From NCBI RefSeq assembly GCF_001613245.1, contig NZ_BDBZ01000007.1, forward strand, positions 372,001 through 436,000: 64,000 nt of DNA. The letters are read 5' to 3'. This DNA comes from Nocardia speluncae NBRC 108251 (GTDB taxonomy: Bacteria > Actinomycetota > Actinomycetes > Mycobacteriales > Mycobacteriaceae). The notes beneath the pieces were generated by a model. That model saw only the letters and a list, made by a program, of their open reading frames with translations, was not told the DNA's origin and searched no databases. Positions 43,307 to 53,800 of this stretch are shown here, one piece after another. Numbering within the stretch: position 1 is the stretch's first letter; each line of letters begins with the position of its first letter. The translations under genes were made by a program, and so were the position numbers.

Positions 43307-43331
43307 ATTGAAAATGACAACCAATATCAAT
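43307..43331. promoter_or_regulatory. Second, weaker Fur/Zur-like box before the NRPS operon
   Basis: TGAAAATGACAACCAATATCA (43309-43329) keeps the TGAAAATGA half-site of actinobacterial Zur boxes and a degenerate second half; the enclosing ATTGA/TCAAT arms are inverted. About 40 bp upstream of the NRPS start. Confidence 0.45.
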
Positions 43332-43370
43332 TAGTCTCGTCGAGGTAACTCTCGGCGGAAGGGCTCGTTG

Positions 43371-46300
43371 ATGGTGGTTGTAGCGGAGGAAGTCCGTCGA
43401 TGTATCGAGGCGGTACTCTCGGTCGATCCTGCGGAATGTGTGCCGGACAAGCGATTACATGAGCTCGGATTGGAGTCGTTTCTCGCGGTGCGGCTGCACC
43501 TGCGGATCGCGGAACGGACCGGGATCCGAGTGCCGCTGGAGTCGTTCGTCGGCGCGACAGTGGGGTCGTTGACCGCCGCCGTCGCCGATCGGATCGCCGA
43601 TACGGAGCCCGGCGATGCGCCGGGTGAGCCGCCGGTGCACCCGGAGCCCAGGGCCGCGGAGGTGACCGAAGCGGCACTCACGCCGATCCAGGCGTCGTAT
43701 TGGGTGGGCCGCGAAGCGGGGCTTCCGCTGGGTGGGGTGGCGACTCACTACTATCACGAATACGAGCGCATCCCAGCGCAATTCGTCACCGGCGACCCGG
43801 AGGCGGAGATAGCGGCACTCGAATCGGCATGGAACCGGGTCGTCGAGCGGCACGAGATGCTGCGCGCGGTGATCACCGACGAGGGGCGCCAGCGGGTTAT
43901 CGTGCCGGGTTCGTGGTACTCGATCGGCGTCACCGACCTGCGCGGACACACCGACCCGGACGCGGCCTCCGCCGCCCTGCGGGACGAGAAGTCACATCAG
44001 GTGCGCGATACCGGTAGCTGGCCGCTGTTCGATATCCATGCCGCGATCCTGCCGGAGGGCGGACTCCGCCTCTTCGTGGGTTTCGACATCATCGTGCTGG
44101 ATATGGCGAGCTGGATTCTGCTGATGCGTCAGTGGGGTGCCACGCTCGCCGACCCCACCACCGAATTGCCCCGATCGACCACCACATTCCCGCAATACCT
44201 GGTGGGCCGGGAGTCGGCGGAGCAGCGGCGGCGGTGGGAACGGGACCGGGCCTACTGGCTGGAACGGGCTCCGTCGCTGCCACCAGGGCCCGCGCTGCCG
44301 TATGCGGTTGCTCCGGAGGCTGTCGGCCGACCACGATTCCGCCGGCACGAGGCGCGGCTGGAGCCGTCGGTCTGGTCGGCGCTCACCGATCGCGCGGCAG
44401 CGCACGGACTGAGCCCGACCGCAGTCCTGCTGGCGGCATTCGGGCTCACCCTGACCCGATGGGGCGCCGGCGACCCGTACTGCCTCAACGTCACGCTGTT
44501 CGATCGGCCGGACTCCACCGGCGACGAGCACCTCATCGTCGGCGACTTCAGCACCACGGCGCTCGTCGAAGTTCCCGATACGGGGGCGGCATGCACTTTC
44601 ACCGAATTCGCGACCAGCGTCAATACCAGATTCTGGTCGGATCTCGAGCATCGGTCGTTCAGCGGCGTCGAGGTCCAGCGGAACCACAGCGCCGACCTCG
44701 TGCCACGGTACCCGGTGGTCTTCACCAGCGGGGTCGGGTTGGGGCAAGCCGACGGCGCGGCAGCGGCCTGGCTGGGAGATGAGGTTTTCGGCCTGTCACA
44801 AACCCCTCAGGTGGTGCTGGACCATATCGTCTGGGACGAGGCCGGCGCGCTCCGCATCGCCTGGGACGTGGTGACGGAAGTCTTCCCGGCCGGTTTCGTC
44901 GACGGGATGCTCACCGCCTGTCAACGGCTGCTCACCCGGCTGGCCGAGGACGAGACCAGCTGGAGCCGAGCCGATCTCGGATGGGACCCGTACTTCGTCG
45001 AACCGGAACCGCTGCCCGCCGCGGCCGTCCCGATGTGCGGTCCGCTGCTCGACGACCCGCAACGCCGGATCGCCCGCACCCGGGCGCAGGATCCGGCGAT
45101 CCTGGCCGACGGGGTGACGCTGAGCCACGGCGAACTCTCGGCTGCGGCGGAGGCCGTGGCGACCCGGCTGCGCGCCGCCGGTGTCCGGCCCGGAGACCGG
45201 GTCGCGGTGGCGATCGCCAAATCGCCGCGGCAACTCGTCGCGGCCTACGGTGTGCTGCGGGCTGGCGCGACCTTCGTGCCGGTGGAACCGGACTGGCCCG
45301 CGCTGCGTATCGCCTCGGTCTGCGCCCGCGCCGAGATCGCGCACGCGCTGGTCGCACCGGATGTGGCGGTGGGTCTGCCCGATACCGTGTCCGTGCACTC
45401 ACTCGAAGATATTCACACCGGCGCAGCCGATCCTGTCGCTACTGCCGTGCTCGACCCGGCAGAACTGGCCTACATCATCTTCACCTCGGGTTCGACCGGT
45501 GAGCCCAAGGGTGTGGCCATCGAGCACCGGGCCGCGCGCATCACCATCGACGACATCAACGATCGATTCGAGGTGGGGCCGGCCGACCGGGTGCTGGCGC
45601 TGTCGGCGCTGAGCTTCGATTTGTCCATCTACGACGCGTTCGGTGTACTGGGCGCGGGTGGGGCGCTGGTCCTGCCCGATCCGGCGCGGTTACGCGATCC
45701 AGCCCATTGGTGCGACCTGATCTCCCAGCACGGCGTGACGGTCTGGAACACCGCGCCCGCGGTGGCCGAAATGCTGGTGGAATACGCCGAAGCCGACCCG
45801 GTGGCCGCCGCCGGGCTTGCATCACTGCGCGTGATGCTGTTGTCGGGCGACTGGATCCCGATCACCCTGGCGCAGCGGTTGCGTGCGGTCATCGGTGCCG
45901 TCGACATCATCAGCCTCGGTGGTGCGACAGAGGCCGCGATCTGGTCCATCTGCTATCCCATCGGCACGGTGCCCGCCGAGTGGGCCAGCATTCCGTACGG
46001 GCGGGCCCTGCGCGACCAGTACTTCCTCATCCTGGACGAGAACGGTGCACCGTGCCCGGTGGGCGAACCGGGAGAACTGCATATCGGCGGAGCCGGATTG
46101 GCCCGTGGGTACGTGGGTGATCCCGCGCAGACCGAACACCGGTTCGCCGTGCACCCGGCGTTGGGACAACGGCTGTACCGGACCGGCGATCTCGGCCGCT
46201 GGCGCGTCGACGGCACCATTGAATTCCTCGGCCGCGTCGACCGGCAGGTCAAGATCCGAGGGCATCGGATCGAACTCGGTGAAATCGAGGCCGTTGCCGC

Positions 46301-47387
46301 ACGTCTCCCAGGGGTGCGGCAATGTGTGGTGGCCACCGTACCGGGTGCCGACGACCGCCCACGCCTGGTCGGCTATCTGAGTGTCAGCGGCAACGCGCCC
46401 GAACCGGCGGCCCTGTCGACGTCGATCCGCGACCACCTGCCGGAGTACATGGTGCCCGCACGATGGGTGATCCTGGACCGCATCCCGTTGACCGCCAATG
46501 GGAAGGTCGATAAAGCACGGTTGCCGAACCCGTTCCGCGCCGAGACCGCCGCAGCCGGCGCCTCGACGGCCGGTCCCGACGCGCTGCGCAATGCATTATC
46601 GGATTCGGGCGCGACCACGTCCGCCCCACCCGCCGGCGGAGATGCGCAACCGCTGGATGGTCGGCGGCCCTTCACCGAATCGACATCGGCTGCGGCTCGG
46701 CCCGCCGCGATGAGCACCGAAAGGGAGGGGACCGAAGGTGCCGGCGATCGACATTGGCTTCGGGACGCGGCCGCCGACCTCGGGCAGCGCGGGCTGGGAC
46801 TCACGGTCCGGGTGGATGCGGGCCGATCAGGCGCAGGCGAAGCCCTGTCGCAGGTCGTGACCTGGTTGCGGGATCTACGGCCGCTGCTGGCAGACCAGGG
46901 GGTGCGCATCACCGAAACTCTGTGCGACGGAGACGGAATCATCGAACTCGGCGTCGAGGCCGCCGCGCCGCCCGCTCCGTCACCGCCCACTCCGGTACCG
47001 GCCGAACCGGAAACCGCTGACCGTCCGCGACCGGAGATCGAACGCGCGGTGGCCGCGGTTTTCGCCGAGTTGCTCGGTACCGAGGTCGCGGTCACCACAC
47101 CGTTTCACGATCTGGGGGCCACATCGATGACCCTGGTGGTCGCGCATCGCAAACTGCGTGCCCTTGCCCCCGCGCTCACCGTCGTTGATCTGTTCGATCA
47201 CGGATCGGTGCGGGAGCTGGCACGTTTTCTGACCAGGGCCGCAGGCTCGGCACCGGTGCCCGAGCAGGCGCCGCAGCCGTCGGGACGCCGGCAGCACCAC
47301 GGCGTCGATCTAGCGGCCGCGGCCGCCCGAGGCCGGCGTCGCGGACGTCGGCTGGCGGAAAGCCAGGTACCGCATGCCGCTTGCTGA
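43371..47387 (+). CDS. NRPS: carrier protein - heterocyclisation - cysteine adenylation - PCP
   Basis: 1338 residues. Carrier domain 1-80 with Ser36 in ELGLESF; Cy domain about 100-530 (LTPIQASYWVG, DxxxxDxxS as DIIVLDMAS near 239); A domain about 560-1050 with FTSGSTGEPKG near 705; PCP near 1225-1290 with Ser in LGATSMTL. The A-domain pocket residues read D750, L751, Y754, N793, L823, S825, then L, I and W: DLYNLSLIW, the known cysteine code of yersiniabactin and pyochelin synthetases. The Cy domain should join the starter on the N-terminal carrier to cysteine and close a thiazoline. No starter ligase or salicylate synthase is in the window. A ~70-residue segment between A and PCP (about 1125-1200) is unassigned. 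ATG 43371 follows GGAAGGG. Confidence 0.92.
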   Translation: MVVVAEEVRRCIEAVLSVDPAECVPDKRLHELGLESFLAVRLHLRIAERTGIRVPLESFVGATVGSLTAAVADRIADTEPGDAPGEPPVHPEPRAAEVTEAALTPIQASYWVGREAGLPLGGVATHYYHEYERIPAQFVTGDPEAEIAALESAWNRVVERHEMLRAVITDEGRQRVIVPGSWYSIGVTDLRGHTDPDAASAALRDEKSHQVRDTGSWPLFDIHAAILPEGGLRLFVGFDIIVLDMASWILLMRQWGATLADPTTELPRSTTTFPQYLVGRESAEQRRRWERDRAYWLERAPSLPPGPALPYAVAPEAVGRPRFRRHEARLEPSVWSALTDRAAAHGLSPTAVLLAAFGLTLTRWGAGDPYCLNVTLFDRPDSTGDEHLIVGDFSTTALVEVPDTGAACTFTEFATSVNTRFWSDLEHRSFSGVEVQRNHSADLVPRYPVVFTSGVGLGQADGAAAAWLGDEVFGLSQTPQVVLDHIVWDEAGALRIAWDVVTEVFPAGFVDGMLTACQRLLTRLAEDETSWSRADLGWDPYFVEPEPLPAAAVPMCGPLLDDPQRRIARTRAQDPAILADGVTLSHGELSAAAEAVATRLRAAGVRPGDRVAVAIAKSPRQLVAAYGVLRAGATFVPVEPDWPALRIASVCARAEIAHALVAPDVAVGLPDTVSVHSLEDIHTGAADPVATAVLDPAELAYIIFTSGSTGEPKGVAIEHRAARITIDDINDRFEVGPADRVLALSALSFDLSIYDAFGVLGAGGALVLPDPARLRDPAHWCDLISQHGVTVWNTAPAVAEMLVEYAEADPVAAAGLASLRVMLLSGDWIPITLAQRLRAVIGAVDIISLGGATEAAIWSICYPIGTVPAEWASIPYGRALRDQYFLILDENGAPCPVGEPGELHIGGAGLARGYVGDPAQTEHRFAVHPALGQRLYRTGDLGRWRVDGTIEFLGRVDRQVKIRGHRIELGEIEAVAARLPGVRQCVVATVPGADDRPRLVGYLSVSGNAPEPAALSTSIRDHLPEYMVPARWVILDRIPLTANGKVDKARLPNPFRAETAAAGASTAGPDALRNALSDSGATTSAPPAGGDAQPLDGRRPFTESTSAAARPAAMSTEREGTEGAGDRHWLRDAAADLGQRGLGLTVRVDAGRSGAGEALSQVVTWLRDLRPLLADQGVRITETLCDGDGIIELGVEAAAPPAPSPPTPVPAEPETADRPRPEIERAVAAVFAELLGTEVAVTTPFHDLGATSMTLVVAHRKLRALAPALTVVDLFDHGSVRELARFLTRAAGSAPVPEQAPQPSGRRQHHGVDLAAAAARGRRRGRRLAESQVPHAAC

Positions 47388-47874
47388 TACCGTCCGGCGG
47401 CTGCATGCCGCCATCCGCGGGCGCGGGGACGGGCGGCAGCCCTTCGCCGCCCGAGCCCGATGGCACCCGGAGACCACCACCCGGGTCGGTGTCCGATTCG
47501 ACGGCCACACCATGACCGTCGACGAACCCGCCGCGGCGGGGGGAACCGACAGCGGCCCCAACCCGATCGAACTCGCCCTCGCCGCGCTGGGCAGCTGCCA
47601 GATCATCACCTATCGATTCCAGGCGGCGCGGCTGGGGATCGCGGTCACCGCTATCGAGGCCGAGGTGCGCGCCCACCTCGACATGAGCCCGGTCTTCGGG
47701 CTCACGGACCTGGCCCGATACCCGGAGGCGATCCGCATCCGGATACGGGTCGAGGGCCCGGCTACGGCTGCCGATTATCGCGAACTGCAACGGCTGGTGG
47801 ACGACTCGTGTCCGGTGCTGGCCATCGCGCACGGGCGCGTTCCCGTGCACAGTGAACTGGAGGTTGGCTCATGA
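47374..47874 (+). CDS. OsmC/Ohr-family protein
   Basis: 166 residues with both redox cysteines of the family: ALGSCQIIT near residue 73 and DDSCPVLAIAHG near residue 148. OsmC/Ohr proteins reduce organic hydroperoxides with lipoyl thiols. It starts inside the end of the NRPS gene and overlaps the next start by 4 bp, so it is a true operon member. A role in protecting or trimming thiol and thioester intermediates is a guess from context. Confidence 0.82.
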   Translation: MPLADTVRRLHAAIRGRGDGRQPFAARARWHPETTTRVGVRFDGHTMTVDEPAAAGGTDSGPNPIELALAALGSCQIITYRFQAARLGIAVTAIEAEVRAHLDMSPVFGLTDLARYPEAIRIRIRVEGPATAADYRELQRLVDDSCPVLAIAHGRVPVHSELEVGS

Positions 47875-50800
47875 GCGCCGACAATATGATCGCCGTCGTC
47901 GGCATGGCCTGCCGCTTTCCCGGCGCGCCCGATGTGGCCGCGTTCTGGGACCTCATCGAGTCCGGCCGTGAGGGCCTGACCCGATTCGACGAGGCCGCGG
48001 CCGCCGCGCGCGGCGTACCCGCTGCACTGCGCCGAGACCCGAACTACGTACCGGTGGCCGGAATCATCGACGGTTACGACGAATTCGACGCCGCACACTT
48101 CGGTTTCACTGCCGCCGAAGCCGCATTGCTCGACCCACAGCTGCGGGTACTGCTGGAGTGCTGCCGCCATGCCTGCGACGATGCCGGGCACGGCGGCGGC
48201 GCAGATCTGGGCGCTGTCGGCGTGTTCACCGGCGCCGCGCACAGCGTGTACCTGGAGCACAATCTGGCCGGCTATCGCAGGCGCGCCGAACTCGACCCGA
48301 TGGGCCACCTGCAGGCCACGATGGGCGCCCTGACCGATTACTATCCGCAGCAGATCGCCTACCGGCTCGGATTCACCGGGCCCGCGTTCGCGGTACAGGC
48401 CACCTGCTCGTCATCGCTGGTAGCGGTCCACCTGGCCGCGCAGTCGCTGCTGCTCGGTGAATGCGATGCGGCGCTGGCGGGCGGTGTGTCGCTGATCGTG
48501 CCGCAAGGGCGTGGCTATCTGCACGTGCCGGACGCGGTGTTCGCGGCGGACGGGCACACTCGGTCGTTCGGCGCGAACGCGTCGGGCATGGTGCACACAC
48601 CAGGCGCCGGTGTCGTCGTACTGCGTCGGCTGGCCGACGCGCTGGCCGATGGCGATCCCGTGTACGCGGTGCTGCGCGGTAGCGCGGCCAACAACGACGG
48701 CGCTGCGAAAGCAGGGTTCACTGCCCCTTCGGTCGCGGGACAGGCCCGGGTCGTCATCGAGGCACTCGCCGTCGCCGATATCGACCCCGGTGAGGTCGGT
48801 TTGATCGAGGCGCACGGCACTGGCACGGTCCTCGGCGACCGCATCGAATTGACCGCACTGGCCACGGTTTTCGGTGACCGGCGACGCAGGCCGCTTGCCA
48901 TCGGCTCGGTGAAAAGCAATATCGGGCATACGAATACCGCGGCCGGTATCGCCGCGCTGATCAAGGCGGTGCTCGCGGTACAGCACGGCAAGCTGCCCGC
49001 GACACTGCACGCCGATCCGGCCGATCCGGAGCCGGACCGGCATGCCGGGCTCTTCGAGATCGTTGCCCAGACCAGGGACTGGCCGGGCGAACAGGCGCGG
49101 ATCGCGGGCGTCAGCTCGTTCGGAATCGGCGGCACGAACTGTCACGTCATGGTGGCGCAGGCACCGGCGCCGCCCGCACCTACCGCGCCCGATCCGCGGG
49201 CCCAGCTGATACCCGTATCGGCAACCGACGCGGCGGCCTGCCAGGCCCAGGTGGATGCGTATGCCGCGGCCGGTGCACCGGCCGATCTCGCCTACACCGC
49301 GGCCGTGGCCCGGCATCCGGACACCGGCTACCGGGCGGCGCTCGTCCGCACGAACGGGGCGGCCGAGGGCGATCACCTGGTTGCGGTGCGGCCCGTGCCA
49401 CAGCAGCGGCCGCGCATCCTGTTCGCCTTCCCCGGAGCCGGATCGCAGTACCCGGGTATGGGCGCCGAACTGTACCGGGACGAACCAGTATTCGCCGCCG
49501 TCGTCGACGAATGCGCGCAGGCAATGCGGCCGGTGCTCGGTGTCGATATCCGCGAGATCATCACCGCGGCGCAGCCACATCGCGACGCCGAGGATCCGCG
49601 CCTGCACCAGCCTGCGCTGTTCGCGGTATCGTTGGCGACCGCCGCGACCCTGCGGGCCTGCGGCATCGAACCCGACGGGGTGCTCGGCCACAGCCTGGGG
49701 GAGTTCGCCGCGGCGGTGTCGGCGGGAATGCTGGCCGTCTCGGACGCAGCGCGGCTGGTAGCGGTCCGGGCGAGCGCCCTGGCCGAGACCGCGTCCGGAG
49801 CCATGCTCGCCGTGACGCTCGACGCCACCGGCAGCGACGCATTGCTGGCCCGCTACTCGGCCCTCACGCTCGCCGCGGTGAACGCTGCGGAGGAACGAGT
49901 GCTCGCAGGTCCGGCCAGCGTCGTTGCCGAGGTGGCGGCCGATCTGGCCGCGCGCGGTGTCCGGCACAGCCGGGTGCGGATCGGGCTGGCCCTGCATTCG
50001 CCCGCGGTCGAGGCCGCCGTACCGCCGGTGCGGGCCGCTGCCGCCATCGGATACGCGCCCGCCACGATCCCCTTCTACAGCACCCACACCGGCGCCGAGA
50101 CGACCACGGTCGATGCCGAGTACTGGGCCCGGCAACTGCGTGAGCCGGTGCTCTTCGCGGCGGCGCTGGATGCGGCCACGGCCGCCGGGCCGACGATTCT
50201 GATCCAGATCGGACCGGGTGCCGCGGTCGCGGCGGCCGCACGCCGTGACAACCGGGAGAACCTGGTCGCGGCGGTGACGACGTTCCCCGACGCGCGCGAG
50301 GCCGCGACCGGCGAACGCGCTGCCCTGCTGACCGCCGTCGGTCACCTGTGGTGTGCGGGTACGCCCTTCGATCCGGCGGCCCTGCACCGCCGACGGCACC
50401 GGGTGCGCCTGCCCGGATACCCGTTTCAGCGCAGCCGCTACTGGATCGACCCACCCGCGACCGAGGAACCCGAACCCGACCCGACCTCGGTACTGCAATT
50501 GCCCACGTGGACGCGGATCGGGCCGCCGACCACCCCGCTCGAAACATTGCACGGCACCACCTGGATGCTCACCGGACTGTCCGGCCCGAGCGCATCGGTC
50601 GCCGTGGCGGCGCTCACCGATGCCGGGGCCACTGTCAGCACGGCGGATTCGGCCGAGCCCACGGAGCCCATCGACGGCGTGGTGGTGTCGCTGGATCCAC
50701 TGCGGTCCGAGCCGGTGGTCACCGAGGGCACGGTCGACGACCCGGCGGTCGCACGAATCGGGGCCGCCCTGGCGGTGGCCGGTGACGCGGTCCGGCGCGT

Positions 50801-53800
50801 GAACGGTCTGCGTGCGGCGCCGCGCGCGGTGCTGGTGGTGAACAGCTCTTCGGCGAGCCTGCCGGGCGAGTCGCCACGACCGGAGGATGCGGCCACCAGC
50901 GCGCTCGGGCGGGTCATCGCGGATGAGACAACGATCCGCTGTCGCACCGTCGACCTGGCCGCCGAGACCGCGCCGCTCGACCTGCGTGCCCTGGCCGCCG
51001 AGGCCGCCGACCTGCTCGGCCGGCCCGCCGACGCGCCCTATGCGGAGATCGCGCACCGAGCGGGTATCCGGTGGCGTTGGAGCTGGACCCGCTGGGAGCC
51101 GATGGCCGGGCCCAGGTCCGCACCGCTGCGTCTGGTAGTGATACTCGGCGGGTTCGGGCGGCTCGGCACCCTGCTGGCCGAGCATTTCGCGGCAGCGGGC
51201 GCGCAGGTCGTGCGTGCCGGGCGGAGCGCGCCGCAAGGCACCGCCGCTGCCACGACCTCATACACCGATCGGATCGTCGATATCACCGATTGTGGCGCGC
51301 TCGGTGCCCTGTTCACCGATATCGCCACCGAACACGGTGGCATCGATCTGGTCGTGCACGCCGCCGGCTCGGTCGGCGCCCAGGCGATCGCCGGGCTGTC
51401 CGAATACACCGGAGCCCCGGGCGTGAACCTGCGGGCGAAGGTCGAGGGCACGCGGGCGCTCGCCGAGGCCGTCGCCGCCTGCGCGGACCGGCACCGGCCG
51501 CGCCGGGTGCTGCTGATGTCGAGCGTCGCCGGGGCACTGGGCGGTGTCGGACTCGCCGAATACGCTGTCGCGAACCGGTTTCTGGACGAATGGTCGCAGG
51601 CAAGCCCGGCCGCTGACGGCACCCGATGGTCGTCGGTGGTGTGGGACACCTGGGACGGCGACGATCGGGTGAACGCGTCCGCGCTCGCCGCGGTACGCGC
51701 GGCGATGCTCGCGGTACCGGATGCGCTCACCGCGCTCGACCGCCTGCTCGCACTCGGCGAGCTACCGCAGGCACCGGCGGTGCTCGCGGTGTCACCGCGT
51801 TCGCTGGACGAAGCGGCCCGCAGACCGGCTGCCGGTGGGCCGGCGATCACCGATCCGACCACCCCGGCGATCGTGTCGACCGGGGACCTCACCGAGGATC
51901 AGCAGGTCGTCGCCGCATTGTGGAGCGAACTGCTCGGCGTCCCGGTGACCGGGCCGGATGCCGATTTCTTCGCCCTCGGTGGGCATTCTGTGCTGGCCAC
52001 TCGCATGCTCGATCTACTACGTACCCGGGAACAAGCCGAAATACGCCTGCGCGACCTGATCGCCGAACCGACCCTGTTCGCTGTGGCCGATCTGATGCGC
52101 CGTCGACGACAGCCGGGCGTGGACACCGCGGCGGAGCCGGCCCGGCAGCCCGCCACGGCAGCCGACGGCACCTTCCCGCTGACCCGCGTGCAGCATGCCT
52201 ACTGGATCGGCCGCAGCGGCGGCTTCGGTCTCGGCGACGTCGCATGCCACTTCTACTTCGAACACGACTGCGTCGACCTCGATCTGGACCGCTATGAACG
52301 CGCATGGAACCGTGTCATCGACCGGCACGACATGCTGCGCACCGTTATCACCGACGACGGCTGCAACCGGGTGCTGGAGGCGGTGCCCGAATATCGCATC
52401 CGCCGCCACAACCTGGCTGCGGCCCCGGCCTCCGAACGCGCGGACCGGCTCGCGGAGCTGCGCCGCCAGCTTTCGCATCGGGTGCAGCGCCCCGACCGCT
52501 GGCCGCTGTTCGACGTGCGAGCGGTGCGCCTCGACGACACCACGGTGCGGCTGTGTATCGGCATCGACGCGCTGATCTGCGATTCGGCAAGCTACTTCCT
52601 ACTCGACCGCGACCTGCGCCGGTACTACCGTGAGCCCGAGGCCGAACTACCTACGCCGCGTACCCGGTTTGCCGACTACGTCGCCCATATCGGCTGGCGC
52701 GAAGACAGCACCGACTATGCCCGAGCGGCGGCCTACTGGCGTCGACGGCTGCCCGAACTGCCCGGCGCGCCCGCCCTGCCGACGCGCACCCGGGCCCAGG
52801 CGCGCCCGTGGTTCGGCCGGCGCCGCGCCGCCCTGCCACCGCAGCGGTGGACTCGGCTGCGGGAACTGGCCGTCGAGCACGGGGTCACTGTCTCGGCGGT
52901 CCTGCTCACCGCCTATGCCGACGTGCTGGCCGCCTGGTCGGGTGATGAGCGGTTCGCGGTGATGCTCACCCTCGTCGATCGGCCGGTCGCGCTGCCCGAT
53001 ATCGATCAGGTGGTGGGCGATTTCACGGCGTTGATCGTGCATGAGGTCGACAGTGGCGCGGGCGGTAGTTTCGCCGATCGGGTCAAACGCACCCAGGCCA
53101 GGTTGTTCGACGATCTCGATCACCGGGCTTATTCGGCGCTCGACGGGCTGGCCGAGCTCGCCACCGGTACCGGCACGCGCACCTTACTGCCAGTGGTGTT
53201 CACCAGCGCGCTCGATGTGGCCGAACTCGTCGGCGGCGAACCCGACCTGGAATGGGCGGGGCGTATCGTGCACGGCGTCAGCCAGACCCCGCAGGTGTGG
53301 CTGGATCACCAGGTGTTCGTGCAGGCCGGCGCGCTGCAATTGCAGTGGGACGTGCTCGAGACCGTGCTCGACCCGGCCGCAGCCGACACCGCGTTCGGTA
53401 CCTACGTCGATTGGGTCGGCCGGCTGTCGGCGGGTCCGCAGGCGTGGACCGCTGTCGAGGACGGGCCGAATGCGGGTACCGATCCACAGGCGGAGATCAC
53501 CACGACGGTCACCGGTATCTGGTGCCGGGTACTCGGCCTGGAGGCGGGCACGATCGCACCGGAGTCGACGTTCGTGGCGATCGGCGGTGATTCGGTGCTC
53601 GCCGTGCGGATGGCCGCCATGGTGCGCACCGAACTCGGTGTGACGGTGCCTGTGACGGATCTGGTCGGCGATCTGACGCTGGCGCAGCTGGTGTCGCGGG
53701 TGCTCGAACACCGGTCCGGGCCGGTCGCCGCACCGGCGGCGACCACGGAACTGGTGCACGTCACCGACGCTTATGCGCCGTTCGCGTTGACGCCGCTGCA

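Noticed and set aside
48411..51236. 941-residue open frame on the minus strand across the PKS part
   Set aside because: It lies opposite the KS-AT-KR coding sequence, which has full domain homology; composition is Arg/Gly/His-rich with no motif. A by-product of high GC.
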